Source: Piper betle (taxonomy: Eukaryota; Streptophyta; Magnoliopsida; Piperales; Piperaceae). From it: a stretch of 64,000 bases of DNA. This document shows positions 37,784 through 50,600 of the stretch, one piece after another. The translations under genes were made by a program, and so were the position numbers. The notes below the pieces were generated by a model. The model ran no database searches. It had not been told where the DNA came from and saw nothing but the letters and a program-made list of their open reading frames with translations. Every line of letters starts with the position of its first letter. Positions within the stretch are counted from its first letter, which is position 1. The stretch is taken from assembly GCA_033002965.1 (NCBI GenBank), contig JAURVB010014595.1, positions 161,806 to 225,805 of the forward strand, read 5' to 3'.

Positions 37784-38430
37784 GCTGCGGTCGCCCGTAA
37801 TAGGGACGGATGGTCCAGATTATATCTTAAAAAAACTTCTTCTCTCCCTTGCCGCCTCCTCCCCTCCCCGTCGTTTGCCGCCTCCTCCTCCCCGGCCCTC
37901 TCTCGAATTGTCTGTCGCACCCACGCCCTTGCCCTCGCCCTCCCCTCGTTGCTGTGCCCTAGCCTGGGTCACCCCCCCCCCCCATGCCACCACATTGCCG
38001 CACCCCCTAGCGACTCCACCCTCCCCCTCACAACCCTGCATCACCACACCCCCTCTCAACCTGCCCGCTCCCTCATGACCGCCTATGCCGCCGCACCCCC
38101 TCGCAACCGGGTCCGCCCCTCATGACCCCACCAGCGCCACTACACACCCTCGTGACCCGTCTGCCATCGCGCTCCCATGTGACGCCGCCCATGCATTGAG
38201 CATGGGAGAGGCGGAGGCCATCGGTAACGCAGACGAGGAACGAGGGCATGAGAGCAACTGAGGGAGCATGCGTGAGCGGCGGCGCAATGCGGCTGCGGAC
38301 GGCGAGGGTGGTGGTGGTAGCGGTGTGGACGGAATGGGAGGAGGGGAAGTTTTTTTCTTTTTAAAGAAAACAAATGTGGGCTCTTAGAATATACCTGACG
38401 GCCTAGATTGGGGCGACCGCGGGAAATTTT
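37784..38430. mobile_element. Mutator-like non-autonomous element with GC-rich cargo
   Basis: The left end (GCGGTCGCCCGTAATAGG, then TCCAGATTATATCTTA) is matched in inverted form at the right end (ATATACCTGACGGCCTAGAT, then GGCGACCGC). Between them lies a GC-rich, Pro/Ser-encoding-like segment with no recognisable domain. The inverted ends are imperfect, and I could not fix a 9-bp target duplication. Confidence 0.5.
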
Positions 38431-38489
38431 TCATGCAGTCACTCCCAGGGTATCTTTTCCACACATATACACACACACATATATATATA

Positions 38490-38935
38490 GAAATATGTTT
38501 GTTGTGCTATAGCATTGCCATGTTGGTTATGCTTCATTTTATTTACAGCCGTGGTAAAAAAAATGAAGCACAACCAACATGGTTTTGCCGCTCCACCGAG
38601 TTCCTCCCTGACCAGCCTCCACGCCGCCCTGGCCTCCTCCACACTGTAGCCCTCCTCAACCATCCGTCTGCTGCCCCGACCATCCATCTGCTACCCTAGC
38701 CTCCTCCACGCTGCCGTCCTCCTCGACCCCTCCAACTTATGCCTAGAGCGTGACATCGACCTGGACCACTCATTCCCCCTCCCCACGCCACCGCTGCTGC
38801 CCCGGTCATGCCTGCTCCAACTCCACCTCGTCAACGATGTGCGACATACTTCTCGGCAACAACATTTGGTAGTCGGGGCGGATCAAGAAGCCGGTGCCGA
38901 GGCATAGCATCATTGACGGTGGGGTCAGCATGAAC
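38490..38935 (+). repeat. GC-rich repeat module, copy A
   Basis: Starts with a fold-back (stem CCATGTTGGTT...AACCAACATGG, 38519-38583) and continues as a GC-rich segment beginning TTTTGCCGCTCCACCGAG. The same module recurs at about 39405-39840 in the same orientation and at about 41690-42285 inverted. It has no protein domain I recognise. Confidence 0.75.
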
Positions 38936-39350
38936 ACACGCACAAAGAAAACATAATCCAGAGCCAAAGGTTTTTAGCCAAAAATGCTCCCCAAATCTTC
39001 AAGAAACCAGCATGGTTGAAGAAAAGAAAGCAAAACAAAGAAAACGGGGGAAGGGATAAAAGAAGAGGAAGAGGTGACCTGAAAGTGGGTAGACCGGAAC
39101 ATGTGCCACGGTTGGGAAACGAACAACTGAGACGAGAAGGTCCATGCATGAAGGAAGACTTGAGAATGCAAACAACAAATGAGAAGAAGAAAAAAGAGAA
39201 TGGGATAGGGGGAAATGTGAAGGGGCAAGGAATAGTTTTTATATGGAGATGGCGAGGAAGAAAGAGGAAGCAGGTGATGTGTTATATATATTGTGTTCTG
39301 TGTATATATACATATAGGAAGGCTTTTATGCGCTGCGGTCACCCCTAATA
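38935..39350. repeat. Second copy of the DDT-gene leader block
   Basis: Near-identical to 37376-37790, including AAGGTCCATGCATGAAGGAA and GGCAAGGAATAGTTTTTA. Small indels separate the copies. Because the DDT gene reads leftward, this copy lies about 2 kb upstream of its start and could act as a second promoter. Confidence 0.85.
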
Positions 39351-39404
39351 TGGGTTGTTCGATCATAAGGACGATTCAGATTTACAATATGTATATATGG
39401 AAAT

Positions 39405-39840
39405 ATGTTTGTTGTGCTGCAGCATAGCCATGTTGGTTGTGCTTTATTTTATTTACAGTCATTGGATAGAATCCAACTGTTTAAAAAAATGAAGCACAAC
39501 CAACATGGTTTTGCGGCTCCACCGAGCTCCTCCCCGACTAGCCTCCACGCCACCCTGGCCTCCTCCATGCTATAGCCCTCCTCGACCATCTGTCTGCTGC
39601 CCTGGCCTCCTACACACTATCGTCCTCCTCGACCCCTCCGACTTTAGCCTAGAGCATGACATCGGCCCGGACCACTCATTCCCCCTCCCCACACCGCCGC
39701 TGCTACCTTGGTCATGCTCGATCCCGCTCCACCTCATTAGTGACATGCGACGTATTTCTCAACGGTAACATTTGGTAATCGAGGCAGATTAGGAAGCCGG
39801 CACCGAGGCATGGCATCACTGACGGTGGGGTCAGCATGAA
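39405..39840 (+). repeat. GC-rich repeat module, copy B
   Basis: Same order as copy A: fold-back stem (39428-39510) followed by the GC-rich segment, ending near GGTGGGGTCAGCATGAA. Leader copy and module together form a duplicated pair of 37376-38935, where the first pair was later enlarged by the Mutator-like insertion. Confidence 0.75.
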
Positions 39841-41690
39841 TAGAGCAGCAGCTTGTTCGAATAGGGGTTCCTCTGTTTTGTGTGAGGTGGTGTTGAATTG
39901 TGAGATTGGCTGCTACAACACTGGCCAGCGACGTTGTTGGCTGGAAGTGGGTGGCCAAGTGCGAGGTCGCCGGCGGTGGGGACAAAACATAGGGGGAAAA
40001 ACAGAGGGGTGGCGCGATAAAACAGGGGAGAAGGAAATGAGTGGGGGTAGTTTGGTAATAAAAATTTTGACTCGTTCCCGACTTGAATCAATATTACAAA
40101 ATACATCCCAAAAAATATAAAAAATACAGTAAAATGTCCTAAAATAAAATAATCAAGTTCTAACTGGAATAACATGTTCTAAACCTAAACCTAACGTGTT
40201 ATTCGAGTTAGAACTCAATTATTTTATTTTATGGTATTTTAATATATATTTTTCACATTTTTCAGGATATATTTCGTAATATTGACTCGAGTCTGGAGCG
40301 AGTCAAGTTTTTATTATGAAATTACTCCTACACATAAACTCATTCTTTTCCCCTCAACCTTCTCCTCTGTTTCCCGCTTCCTCCATTCCAGCTTCCTGTG
40401 TTTCCCCCACCAACGACAGTCCTCCAAGCACACCGGTAGTCCACCCCCTCCTTTGCCGCCACCTCCACCGTTGGTGTTAGCAGCGGCGAGGTCACCGACA
40501 GTGGTGGCACAACAAAAACAAAGTCATCGGTCTGTGGGGGAGAAAATAGGGTTGGCGAAGAAAAATGAAACGATGGCAATTTTATAATAAAAACTTGACT
40601 CGCTCCTAACTCGAGTCAATATTATGAAATATATCCAAGAAAAAATGATGGTAATTTTGTCATAAAAACTTGACTCGCTCTCGACTCGAGTAAATATTAC
40701 GAAATACATAAAAAAAAGGGTTAGGATGCGTTATTTATTAGTTTTGGTTGGGTTGTTAGGTTTAGAGCGCGTTATTCAACTTAGAACTCGATTATTTTAT
40801 TTTATAACATTTTACTGTATTTTTTAAATATTTTTTAGGATATATTTCGTAATATTGACTTGGGTTAGGAGTGAGTCAAATTTTTTATTACGAAATTACC
40901 CCCGCACCCAAAACTCATTTCCTTTTCCCCTGTTTTATTGTGCCACCCCTCTATCATCCTCCCCCCCCCCACTTGTTTTGCCACACCACCCCACAGCCGT
41001 CAACCTCACCGCCGGCCGCCCACTGCCAACTAGCGACACCACAGGGTAGTGTTGTCACCACCTCACCACCGCTTCCCTTCCTTCCCCCTCTCCCTATCAT
41101 TTTCCTTCCCAGCCACCCATTGCTGCCCACCTTGCATGCATCGCCGCTGGCCACCCACCTTGGTGATGACCTCCGGCGACTATCTCTAGCCTCTTCGCCT
41201 CTTCGCCTCTTCGCCTCCCTTCCAGACTCTTCCCCTGGTAACCTAGCACAGCGGGGAAAAGTGCACAGTCTCCTTGCCCAAAACTAATAAATAACGCGTC
41301 CTAACCTTATATTTTTCGGGATGTATTTCGTAATATTGACTGGAATCGGGAGTGAATCAAATTTTTATTACAAAATTGCCATCATTTTTTCGGGATGTAT
41401 TTCATAATATTGACTCAAGTTGGGAGCGAATCAAGTTTTTATTACTAAACTACCCCCACACCTAAACCCATTTCTTTTCTCCCTGACCTTCACCCATGTT
41501 TCTTCCCCTACCTACCAACCCCCCCCCTTCTGTATTGCCGCGCCACCCCACGGCTGGCGACCTCATCGCTGGCCACCCGCTGCCAGCCAGTGACGTTGTC
41601 GGTCAGTGCTGTTTTCGCCTCACCAATCTCACAATTTGGTGCCACCTCACACACAACAGAGGAGCCCCTGTTTGAACCAGGGGGTGCTCT
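39841..41690. repeat. Mosaic of dispersed short repeats around GACTCGAGTCAATATT
   Basis: At least six blocks resembling TTGACTCG...GACTCGAGTCAATATTA followed by ACGAAATACAT recur near 40070, 40280, 40600, 40680, 40850, 41330 and 41400. Some are inverted relative to others, with GC-rich segments between. The frames in the GC-rich parts are Pro/Ser/His-rich and show no domain. Confidence 0.65.
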
Positions 41691-42278
41691 ATTCATGCCA
41701 ACACCACTGTCGGTGATGCCACGCCTTGGGCCGTAGTCACCTGCGTCGGCTAGTGCTGTTGCCACCTCACCAATCTCACAATTCGGCGCCACCTCACACA
41801 CAACAGAGGAGCCCCCGTTCGAACAAGGGGTTGCTTTGTTCATGCCGACCACACAGTCGGTGATGCCACGCCCTGGGCCGTAGCCGCCTGCGTTGGCTTC
41901 CCGATTCACCCCGACAGACAAATGTTGCCACTGAGAAAGATGTTGAACATTGCTAACGAGGTGGAGCAGGAGCGTGCATGACCAGGGTAGCGGCATGGGG
42001 AGGGGGAAGGAGTGGTCTGGGACGATGCCGCGCTCGAGGCCAAAGTCAGAGGGGGCGAGGAGGACGTTGGCGTGGAGGAGGCCAAGGCAACAGACGGCGA
42101 GCTTGTGAAGCGACAATACCACTAGCACGACGGCTGAGGGGGTCGGCAAGGAGGAGTTTGGTGGAGCGGCAAAACAAGGGGGTGGGGGGAGGGGGTATTT
42201 TATTTGCAGCTGTTGGATAGAATCCAACGGCTACAAAAAAATCAAGCACAATCAACATGAATGTGCTGCAACACAATA

Positions 42279-42285
<7 letters not shown>
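41690..42285 (-). repeat. GC-rich repeat module, copy C (inverted)
   Basis: Read on the minus strand it reproduces copy B from the fold-back onward. With copy B it forms long inverted ends around 39405-42285, as in a transposable element of about 2.9 kb. An internal direct duplication of about 125 bp (41620-41720 and 41750-41850, around CACACACAACAGAGGAGCCC) is also present. Confidence 0.65.
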
Positions 42286-42319
<34 letters not shown>

Positions 42320-43200
42320 TGGGTAGGCATTGTAGTAGCCTAGTAGGGCTGGGAAACTTCAGACTAAATCAAAATGACCTAGGGAAATTAATCATAATTA
42401 TTCATTACATTCAACTATTTTCAAAATTTGGTCCCATTTGGTTTGGACCCTGGGTAGAGTTTTTAATTGCATAAAAATTCGGTTAGAAACCAAACCGAAT
42501 GAACCAAAACCAACTAAAAACTAGAAAGAATTTTAAAAAAACCATGTCTTACGTGGGCTATTATTAATTTTTTTAAAATTTATTTGTAATTTTTTTGAGA
42601 TGTTTAACATATTATTTATGCATAGAATACTTTTGAATATAAATATAATAATTAAAGCAAATTTTAACTTTATTTGTTATAAAAATCATAATTAAATTTG
42701 ATATAATTTTAATCATTTCAATTTGAATAAACCAAATCAAACCAAAATAACCAAACCAAAATATTTTGATTTGGTTTGGTTCAATTTTGAAAAAATTTCG
42801 ACTTCGATTTGGTGTGAAATTTAGGTAGCCAAACCCATTTAGAAAATTCGGTTCGGTTGTTTCAGAATGCTCTACCGTACTATGTGCTACTAGTTTACTA
42901 TTACCTCCCTTGCCTTCTCTTTGAAGTTATTTTTTGTGTTTAGACTATTCCAGAATTTACAAAAAAGTTTTATAATTAAAAAATTAAATTATTTTTTGTG
43001 TTCAGACTTTATGAGTATCAACTGTAAGGTTTCCGCCTCTCATCGTATTGGCTCATTAATGTATGGGATTGTTATTTATGATATTAGTTTGTACTATGTC
43101 TATTCTCGCTCTATAGCAAAGAGTAATGCTCGTGTACCACTAAAATTTTCTCCATTTGTCATCACTTTAATTTTGATTGGCTCATTTGATTGGCCATCTC
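42286..43200. other. A+T-rich intergenic DNA with a hairpin
   Basis: Starts with a TA microsatellite (42284-42317). An inverted repeat (AACCAAACCAAAAT / ATTTTGATTTGGTTT) lies at about 42748-42782. No gene is recognised. Confidence 0.5.
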
Positions 43201-43239
43201 TGTAAGGGAAAAAATCTTTGGGCCCCGAAAGAGGGACTT

Positions 43240-43550
43240 GTAATAGGTGTCACGAGCCTCTTTTAATCCATAAGCTAGTTCAGGGAATAAGGCTTTCCCA
43301 TTAGCCTATATACAAGTTACCAGTCACCCTCAGAATTGATGTGGGATAAACCCAACAATCACCCCCTCACACATCAGATCACCCGAATCATTTCCACCTC
43401 ACACATGCCGGAGATCACATTTTTCAGGAGACTCTAATTTAGAGTGGCAACATGCCATAAGGCAAAGGAATAAGACTTTCTCATTAGCCTATATATAAGT
43501 CACCAGTCACCCCCAGAACTGATGTAGGATAAACCCAACAATCTCTGGAT
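43240..43550. repeat. Direct repeat of about 75 bp, two copies about 180 bp apart
   Basis: The sequence from TTAGCCTATATACAAGTTAC to GGATAAACCCAACAATC near 43300-43360 recurs with changes near 43485-43544. This could be the terminal repeats of a very small retroelement, but no primer site is evident. Confidence 0.65.
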
Positions 43551-43828
43551 CATGCTTACGTGACAATTCTTTTTAAGTAAATTAAATTTAGGGTCGGACA
43601 AAGTGGGAAAAAATTAGTCATGCATAGAGAATTTCCCTTGCAAAAAACTAAATAAATGTGATGGTCAAAGTGGCTAGAATTAAAATTCGTCCCTTTAATT
43701 GTTGAATAGTCATATTCTTCTTATTTTTACCATGTTTCGAGGCAGTTAACTTTAACAGCCAAAAGTCCGACAGCCAAGCCAGAGGCAGTTGGATTTATCA
43801 TCCCTATCTAGAAGCAGTTACACGTGGC

Positions 43829-44188
43829 TACTGTGAAAAATCACTCCTTAGATGCGAATTTGAATTCTCTCCCCTTTTAAACAACAATACTAAATTTATT
43901 CCAAACAATTATATTTTTTAAAATATTTTTACTAAAAAGGAAAAAAATTACATTGCCATATAAATAGAAAATCATGTCTAATTACTAAAAAGGAAAGATG
44001 TAAATTTGTACTGTGAAAAATCACCCCTTAGATGTGAATTTGAACTCTCTCCCCTTTTAAACAACAATACTAAATTTATTCCAAACAATTATATTTTTTA
44101 AAATCTTTTTACTAAAAAAGGAAAAAATTTACATTGCCATATAAATAGAAAACCATTTCTAATTACTAAAAAGGAAAGATTTTATTAT
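43829..44188. repeat. Tandem duplication, 180-bp unit
   Basis: Copies 43829-44008 and 44009-44188 both begin TACTGTGAAAAATCAC and include TCTCTCCCCTTTTAAACAAC. They differ by a few substitutions and one-base indels. Intergenic, downstream of MLH1. Confidence 0.9.
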
Positions 44189-44664
44189 AATAACAAAATT
44201 ACCCTCCAAATAATTTTTCTCAAAAAAAACAAAACTACTGTTGACTATTGACAGACCTTCAGCTAGATCCAACAGGTCAGTCGACCACCAACACTTTTTG
44301 TTTTAACAAAAAATTCAGCAAATATCCTACAAGCGAAGGGTACTCCCAACACAAGATAGCCGTATATACACTACGCAAACCGTTCACTGTTCACAGTTGG
44401 AAACTTTTTGCGGAGACTTAGGCATGGCTACAGTGTGTTTACAGATGCCATGCTCGAGAACAATGTCGATACAAAATCCAGCATCAAGCGTATGCAGAAG
44501 CGTCAGAAGCCATGCTCATGACCATCTCCATCAAACATGAGAAAGCCATATACCGCGAGACAGTTACATATGATTGACGATCATTTCCAAAATGCTTTGC
44601 CGCAAGTTTTGAAGGTTATCAATTATCTGACCCATGTTTGGGGATTTCAAGATCCAAAATACAA

Positions 44665-47600
44665 TCAGCATCTTTCAAAAACTCTGTAAAGCTTTTCCAA
44701 GGAAGCGATCTGCAAAATAATTACAAAACACATACTTGAGACTCTTTGGGAAACTCCTAGAATAAAACTGCAAGTACATCCGGCCAGCAGGTAGAACAAA
44801 CTTTTAAAGAATCTCCTGCTACAGAACCTATACAAAACAAAGATACAGCAGCTTTTGATACCACACAAAATCATAGCATTTGTGACGCTGATAGATTTTG
44901 GCCTCAAATTGTGGAAAATCAAAGGCAAAAACCTATGAAATTTGGGGACTAGATTAGGGCTGCAACACCTAATCTATGTCTAAATAAGGGCTGCAAATCT
45001 CTGAGTTAAGGATTCAGGCAGGTGCCTAACGGAAAAAAACCTAAACAACTGAAATTGATCTTTGCTAATTGACAATGAGAATACAACTCTAATTTATAGA
45101 CTCTTACACAGTTCCTATTATTATGACCAATTACTTGCTTAATCATTAGCCGACTAAAGAATAAAAACACAACTCACAATGATAAAGCATAATAATAGGG
45201 AGTCTAACTGACGCTTCCCCTCCTAATATCAAAACTCTATTTGCACAAATAATAGAACAAGCTCATTCCACATCGAGTTCCTAGCCACACAACTAGGAGC
45301 AGAATTCACAAGAATTTGGTCTCCAGTCCCAATACGTAGTTTCCAATTTTGTAATTTTCTTTTGGGCCACAGCTCTACCACCACCTGTGCATAGGCTCTA
45401 TACCTCCTAAACAAGCAGCACTGCTCACATCTACAGAAGTATAGTTTTGAAACACTTCTGGTAAATATTATAGTTTTTCTGAGCTGTACTCGGCAGCTCA
45501 GTAAACTCTACTGGTAAATACTCCAGTCATCAGGAGCTCAGCAATTGTTTAGCTTGTCTAGCATCTTAGACAATTTGCACCCCACATAAGAAAAAAAAAC
45601 AGAAGGAAAGTAAGACAACTTAAGGAATCACAAACATCAAGGAAAACCTGAACAAAAGTCCCATTTGTTGCCATGGCTTTTGGTGGCTTTAGAAACAGCC
45701 TCATTGCTGGGAAAAGAACATGCTGAATGGTCCACTCACGCTGGGCCCATGTTGCCTCAGCTTCTGACAGCAACTCATGGTCTATGTCATCTTCATTCAC
45801 ATCAGATTCTACTGGCACAATTGTAACATCTGATATCAAGATTGACATTGACAAATTTAAAATTCCCAACAAACCATGAAACAATAACCAGATTTACACT
45901 GAAGAGTTTAATCCAATCACAAATAAAATGACATTAAATACCGGACACTTTAAAGGTATAAATAAATATACAAAATGAAGTTCAAATCACAGCAATAACA
46001 ATAAAGAGTTTCCTGTCAATACTTAAATTTTTTTCACCACTAAAAAGTAATCAATAGGAGCAAACTGAATCAGCAGACATAAAAAAGTTTATGAAAACAA
46101 CTCACTTCTTTGCAAGGTAGTAATATTCATTTTATTGGCAACTTCATTAGCAAACCCTCATCCAACAATATTGAAGATCCTATTTTGACTAATCATCCAC
46201 GAATACTAACAGCAGAGTAGCTTGCACAAAGTCACCAGTAATTAGCAGCAAAAATGTTTATAAGGGAAAGGAGTGTAGACCAATTGCCAAGATATTATAC
46301 GCTTCTCTAGTAAGATCCCCCAACAGTGTCTTATGGCATTCTTTTAATTAAGGAAAATATATGAATTCTTTTTCTGTAGTTCTAAAGTTTTAATTTTAAT
46401 TTCTCAATTAAGGCCTTTGTTGAAGTAAATATTTAGTAGTTCCCTTTCTTAATAACTTGAACTTTTGGGACAAGTGGTTAGACTATCAAAAATTTACATG
46501 GTATCAGAGCAAAAGGTCTAGAGTTCGAATCCCCTTTGCGATATATGCCCGGAAAAATATTAATTTGCCCATGTTGTGTCCAATAGACTATTTGTCCCGT
46601 GTTCATTCACGTGCTAAGCTTTAAAAATCTGCTCACACATGAGGAGGAGTGTTGAAGTAAATATTTAGTGATTCCCTTTTTAAAGGCTCGAGCTTTTAGG
46701 ACAAGTAGTTAAACCATTTAAAATTTATAGTCTCTATTTCAGTATATATTTTAAACTTGGAAAGGAATATAAAAAAACACCTGCACAATTAATTGCCTCA
46801 CTATTCTCATTCAGAATGTTCTCAACTGGTTTCCCACTCCTTTTGTAGAAGTGCAAGCTCTCGGCTGATGGATTAGGCAAGAGCGGAAGACGCAAAGCAT
46901 AGAAGTTTGCAAGGATGGCAGAAATTGACTGAAAGCAGTCCTTTTCTTCATTCCAGTTGATCTAGAGAGTGGATAATATACATCAATTAGAAACATCTGA
47001 AACTTGCAAATCCATTTCAAGTTTTTTTCATAAACAGTTTGTCACAATGACTACAAAGAATTCATCACTCATCATCCAGAAATAGGATGCAGCATTTGAT
47101 CAAACAAGAATTTAAATAGCTCATATCTTTGTATGCTGTTCAATTATGCAACAGGCAGAATACCTGTGCATCCAACACTTTTAACAATAAGGTTTTTCAA
47201 ATCCAGTGGATTTAAAAGTGGTGAAAATGATATTAGAATGAGAACAATAGGCTGGTTTAAAATCACAGAGACTTCACAACGTCAAAAGGAAAAATTGAAG
47301 CATACTCTTGCAATGTGGATTCTAGATTAGGATCCATGTTCTAAACCTTTTCAGGAAGAAGAAGAAGAAGAAGAAGAAGAAGAAGAAGAAGATTGCGAAC
47401 TAATAAGAGAAATACATACATCATTGCTTAAGGCCAGTACGAATTCTGGAATATGGTCCATGTCAGGGGTATACTGATCAAGTATTACAGGCAACTTGCA
47501 CAAATTCCCTCTTCATTAATTTCAATGCAGAAGTACTCCAGCAACATTTCAGCATTACTTTTAAGAAGTTCAACACTTTTCTGATACAAAGGGAATGAAA

Positions 47601-50600
47601 GAAGACAAACTTCAGGGCAAAATTAAAATTTAAAATCACAAAAGTGACACGAAGTTACACAGGGACTTACTAATTTCAAAATCCTAATTCTCGTATTAAC
47701 AAAAACAACATTCACTTCCACAAATTAAAGCATTTTTTGAAACGAGAAAGTAAAAAGTAAATTGAATTACTTCAGCAATTCTCTCTTTTAGCTTGTCATT
47801 TTCAATAATACTAGCTTCCATGTCCTCCTCATTTTGTGCCATCATTAACAATTCATAGAGAGGAGCAGGTTCACTCAACTGAATGGCATTGAAATGTGCA
47901 AATCGACGTAGAGATTGTTGATATATGAGTTCTTTGCTGCAGATCACAGAAACATGAAAGACTATTATGAGAAGCATTTATTTGAAGAAAAGAGATTATA
48001 GGATTAGTAAAAACAGCAAGAAAGACAACTGCTAATAAAATACATTGTACCTCAAGTTTATAACATTGGCAAGGAAAAGACGTGTGCCATGTTGAAGCAA
48101 AGCAAAAGTATCATCTGCCATCCCAATGTAAGAGCAATCTCTCACAATGTCCAATAAACCTGGAATTTTAAAACATTACACAGATTAAAGATATGAAACG
48201 GTAGCGACTGGCAGCAATTCAAAGCTGTAAGTATCTCTTACACAAGGATTGGCCTTGGTAAGGTAGAACTAACAACCTCAAACCAGAATTTGGCCTTGGG
48301 AACAAGGACTAACTCCTGGTCTTATCTTTCAGAAATGAACAAAAACAATGAGAAGAGTAGAAGCTGGGAAACAGCAGGAAGAAACCAGAGAAGATAGAGG
48401 GTGAACATCAACTTTATTCAATGATAACAAATCTGTAAACTTGGCCGAAGCCTACACCCTCTTGACTATATTCTAATCAACTCTCCTAATAACTCCATAA
48501 ATCTGTAAACATAAGACTCCAACAACTCTAGGACTCATATTCTAACTAGAAAATATGAAAGATAACTACTCTTAACTATTATTAAGACTCCTACTCATAG
48601 TAGAACTTTAAGAAAACATAAGTAACACAACTAATCAGCAAGCTTATCATCCTCTTTACTCTTAATGCCATGTTCCTCTTCTTCAATGCGTTTTTCTTCA
48701 ATAGCCTTGTCATGATCAGCAGCAATAGACTTTCCTCCTTTCGACTTCTTCCTCTTATAGACTATTCCATATCTAGATTTTTCAGTTTTATGAAAATAAT
48801 CCTCTTCTACTTGCTCCGGATCAATAGAACTAGACGAAGATGAAGAATCTAGGCTATGTAGATGCTCGGCATCATGAGAGAAGGACATGAACATATAAAA
48901 AATACTACAATTAAAGGTATTGAATTCAGATTTGACACCAATATTTTCCCAACTCACCAGGATGAGTATTTTGATCAATTTCATCAACAAGTTCTTGGAT
49001 GCTAGTGAGATCTGCAGTTTCCTTTGGGTTCCTCCTTTGCATTATAGCACTCCTGTAAACAAATTATTGGTACCATAAACACACTCTTCAGAAGAGGGGA
49101 ATGAGACAAAGGTTCAACATCACTATCATACAAACATAGTAATGCTTTAATGATCTGATGGCAATTTGAAAAACATCGATGCTGGTACCTTCCATTGAAA
49201 AGTTGGTGACAAATATATCCAATTAGAATCACAGGGGCATGATGAATCCAATGAAAAGCAACTAGGTGAAAAAATTAAGCTTCAGGTAATTCATTGTGAA
49301 AGTAGTATATTCTGGATAGCTGGTGTTGATGGATAATAGTTGAGATTCAAACCAATTAGGCAAGGTAAAAAGGTGTGGCAGTATAAGCTGTCCTAGCTTA
49401 TATACGCTAACCCACTAGGTGCCTTGGATAAACTCTGAAATCAACAGCCAGCATCAAATTCCAAGATTGCCTCTTTCCTCTTTTTGATCCCCCCATCTTT
49501 CTTGAAAAATTTCTGAAACTCCCACTTTCCATGTCAATTTTTCATAGTTTAATTTTTAAAACAGAAATTTGATATAAAATTTGTCCATTTGAGTATCAGG
49601 GGAACATCTTCAACAACAAATTTAAAATATTACTTTAATATAAAAAACTTAATAAAGGAGAAATGCATGGCCAGCACTTTGGTTACGAGAAGATGGGGTG
49701 GGACCGTGAGAGAGGATTCATAAGGTTCTTCTTGCACCTCTTTTCTTGTTTTTCTCTTTCAAAGTATAAAGTAAATAAGGACTTTGGGATGTTCATTATC
49801 AAAAGAATTCTAATTGAGATCTTTTAAGAGACAATAAGGAAAAGAAGGTGGATTGGCGGTTTGACTAAGACTCAAGACAAATATTTAATTGAGACTAAAG
49901 GCAGCATGTAGGGTGCATTTCTTTACAATTTACAAGAGAAAAATATCTTGGAATGATTCTAAAGCAAATGGGTTGACAGGATCATGAGTCCATGAATGAA
50001 GAACCAAATGGATGATAATTAAAGAAGACCATAGAATGGAAGAAGGGTATAATTGGAAATGAGAAAGTATAACTTAAGCATGCCCGTTTTATGTTAGGAT
50101 CTTATCCAAGGGTGTCAAAACAACTATAAGCTTATATAAGCTATAAGAGGTTATGCTTATACTCGCCTCCCTCATAAGGTAAATCGCCTACCATTGAAAA
50201 GCTAGGGACAAATTTATACAACTAAATCCATGATGGAACATGCGAATCCAACAGACAGCAATCTGTTGGGAAAATTAAGCTTCAGGTGTTTCATGGATAA
50301 AGTAGTACATTCTGGATGGCTGGTGTTGACTAATAGTTGAGACTCAAACAAATGAGGGTAAATACCAAATGACAAGCCCAATGTCCCAGATCTTACTTCT
50401 TCAACAAAAGAAATATTATTATAGCAGGTCAGCATATGGTTAACTTATATGAAACAGCTTGTTGAAAGCCCATTATCTTTTATCATTTTAATTAAGAGGA
50501 GGAATTTCCGTCTATTACCTTTAATGCACTTCATAATCTATCCAGTGGTATCAGAGCATGAAAGGTAGCATGCAACAACCCTCAAGCATATTTACTTCAA

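Noticed and set aside
37629..38125. Pro/Ser/His-rich frames of up to 149 codons in several frames
   Set aside because: Overlapping frames on both strands with biased composition inside a probable transposon; no domain or splice evidence.
46499..46545. Possible tRNA-like segment (GGTATCAGAGC ... GTTCGAATCCC)
   Set aside because: It lacks a cloverleaf and is better explained as the primer-binding site and leader of the TRIM element.
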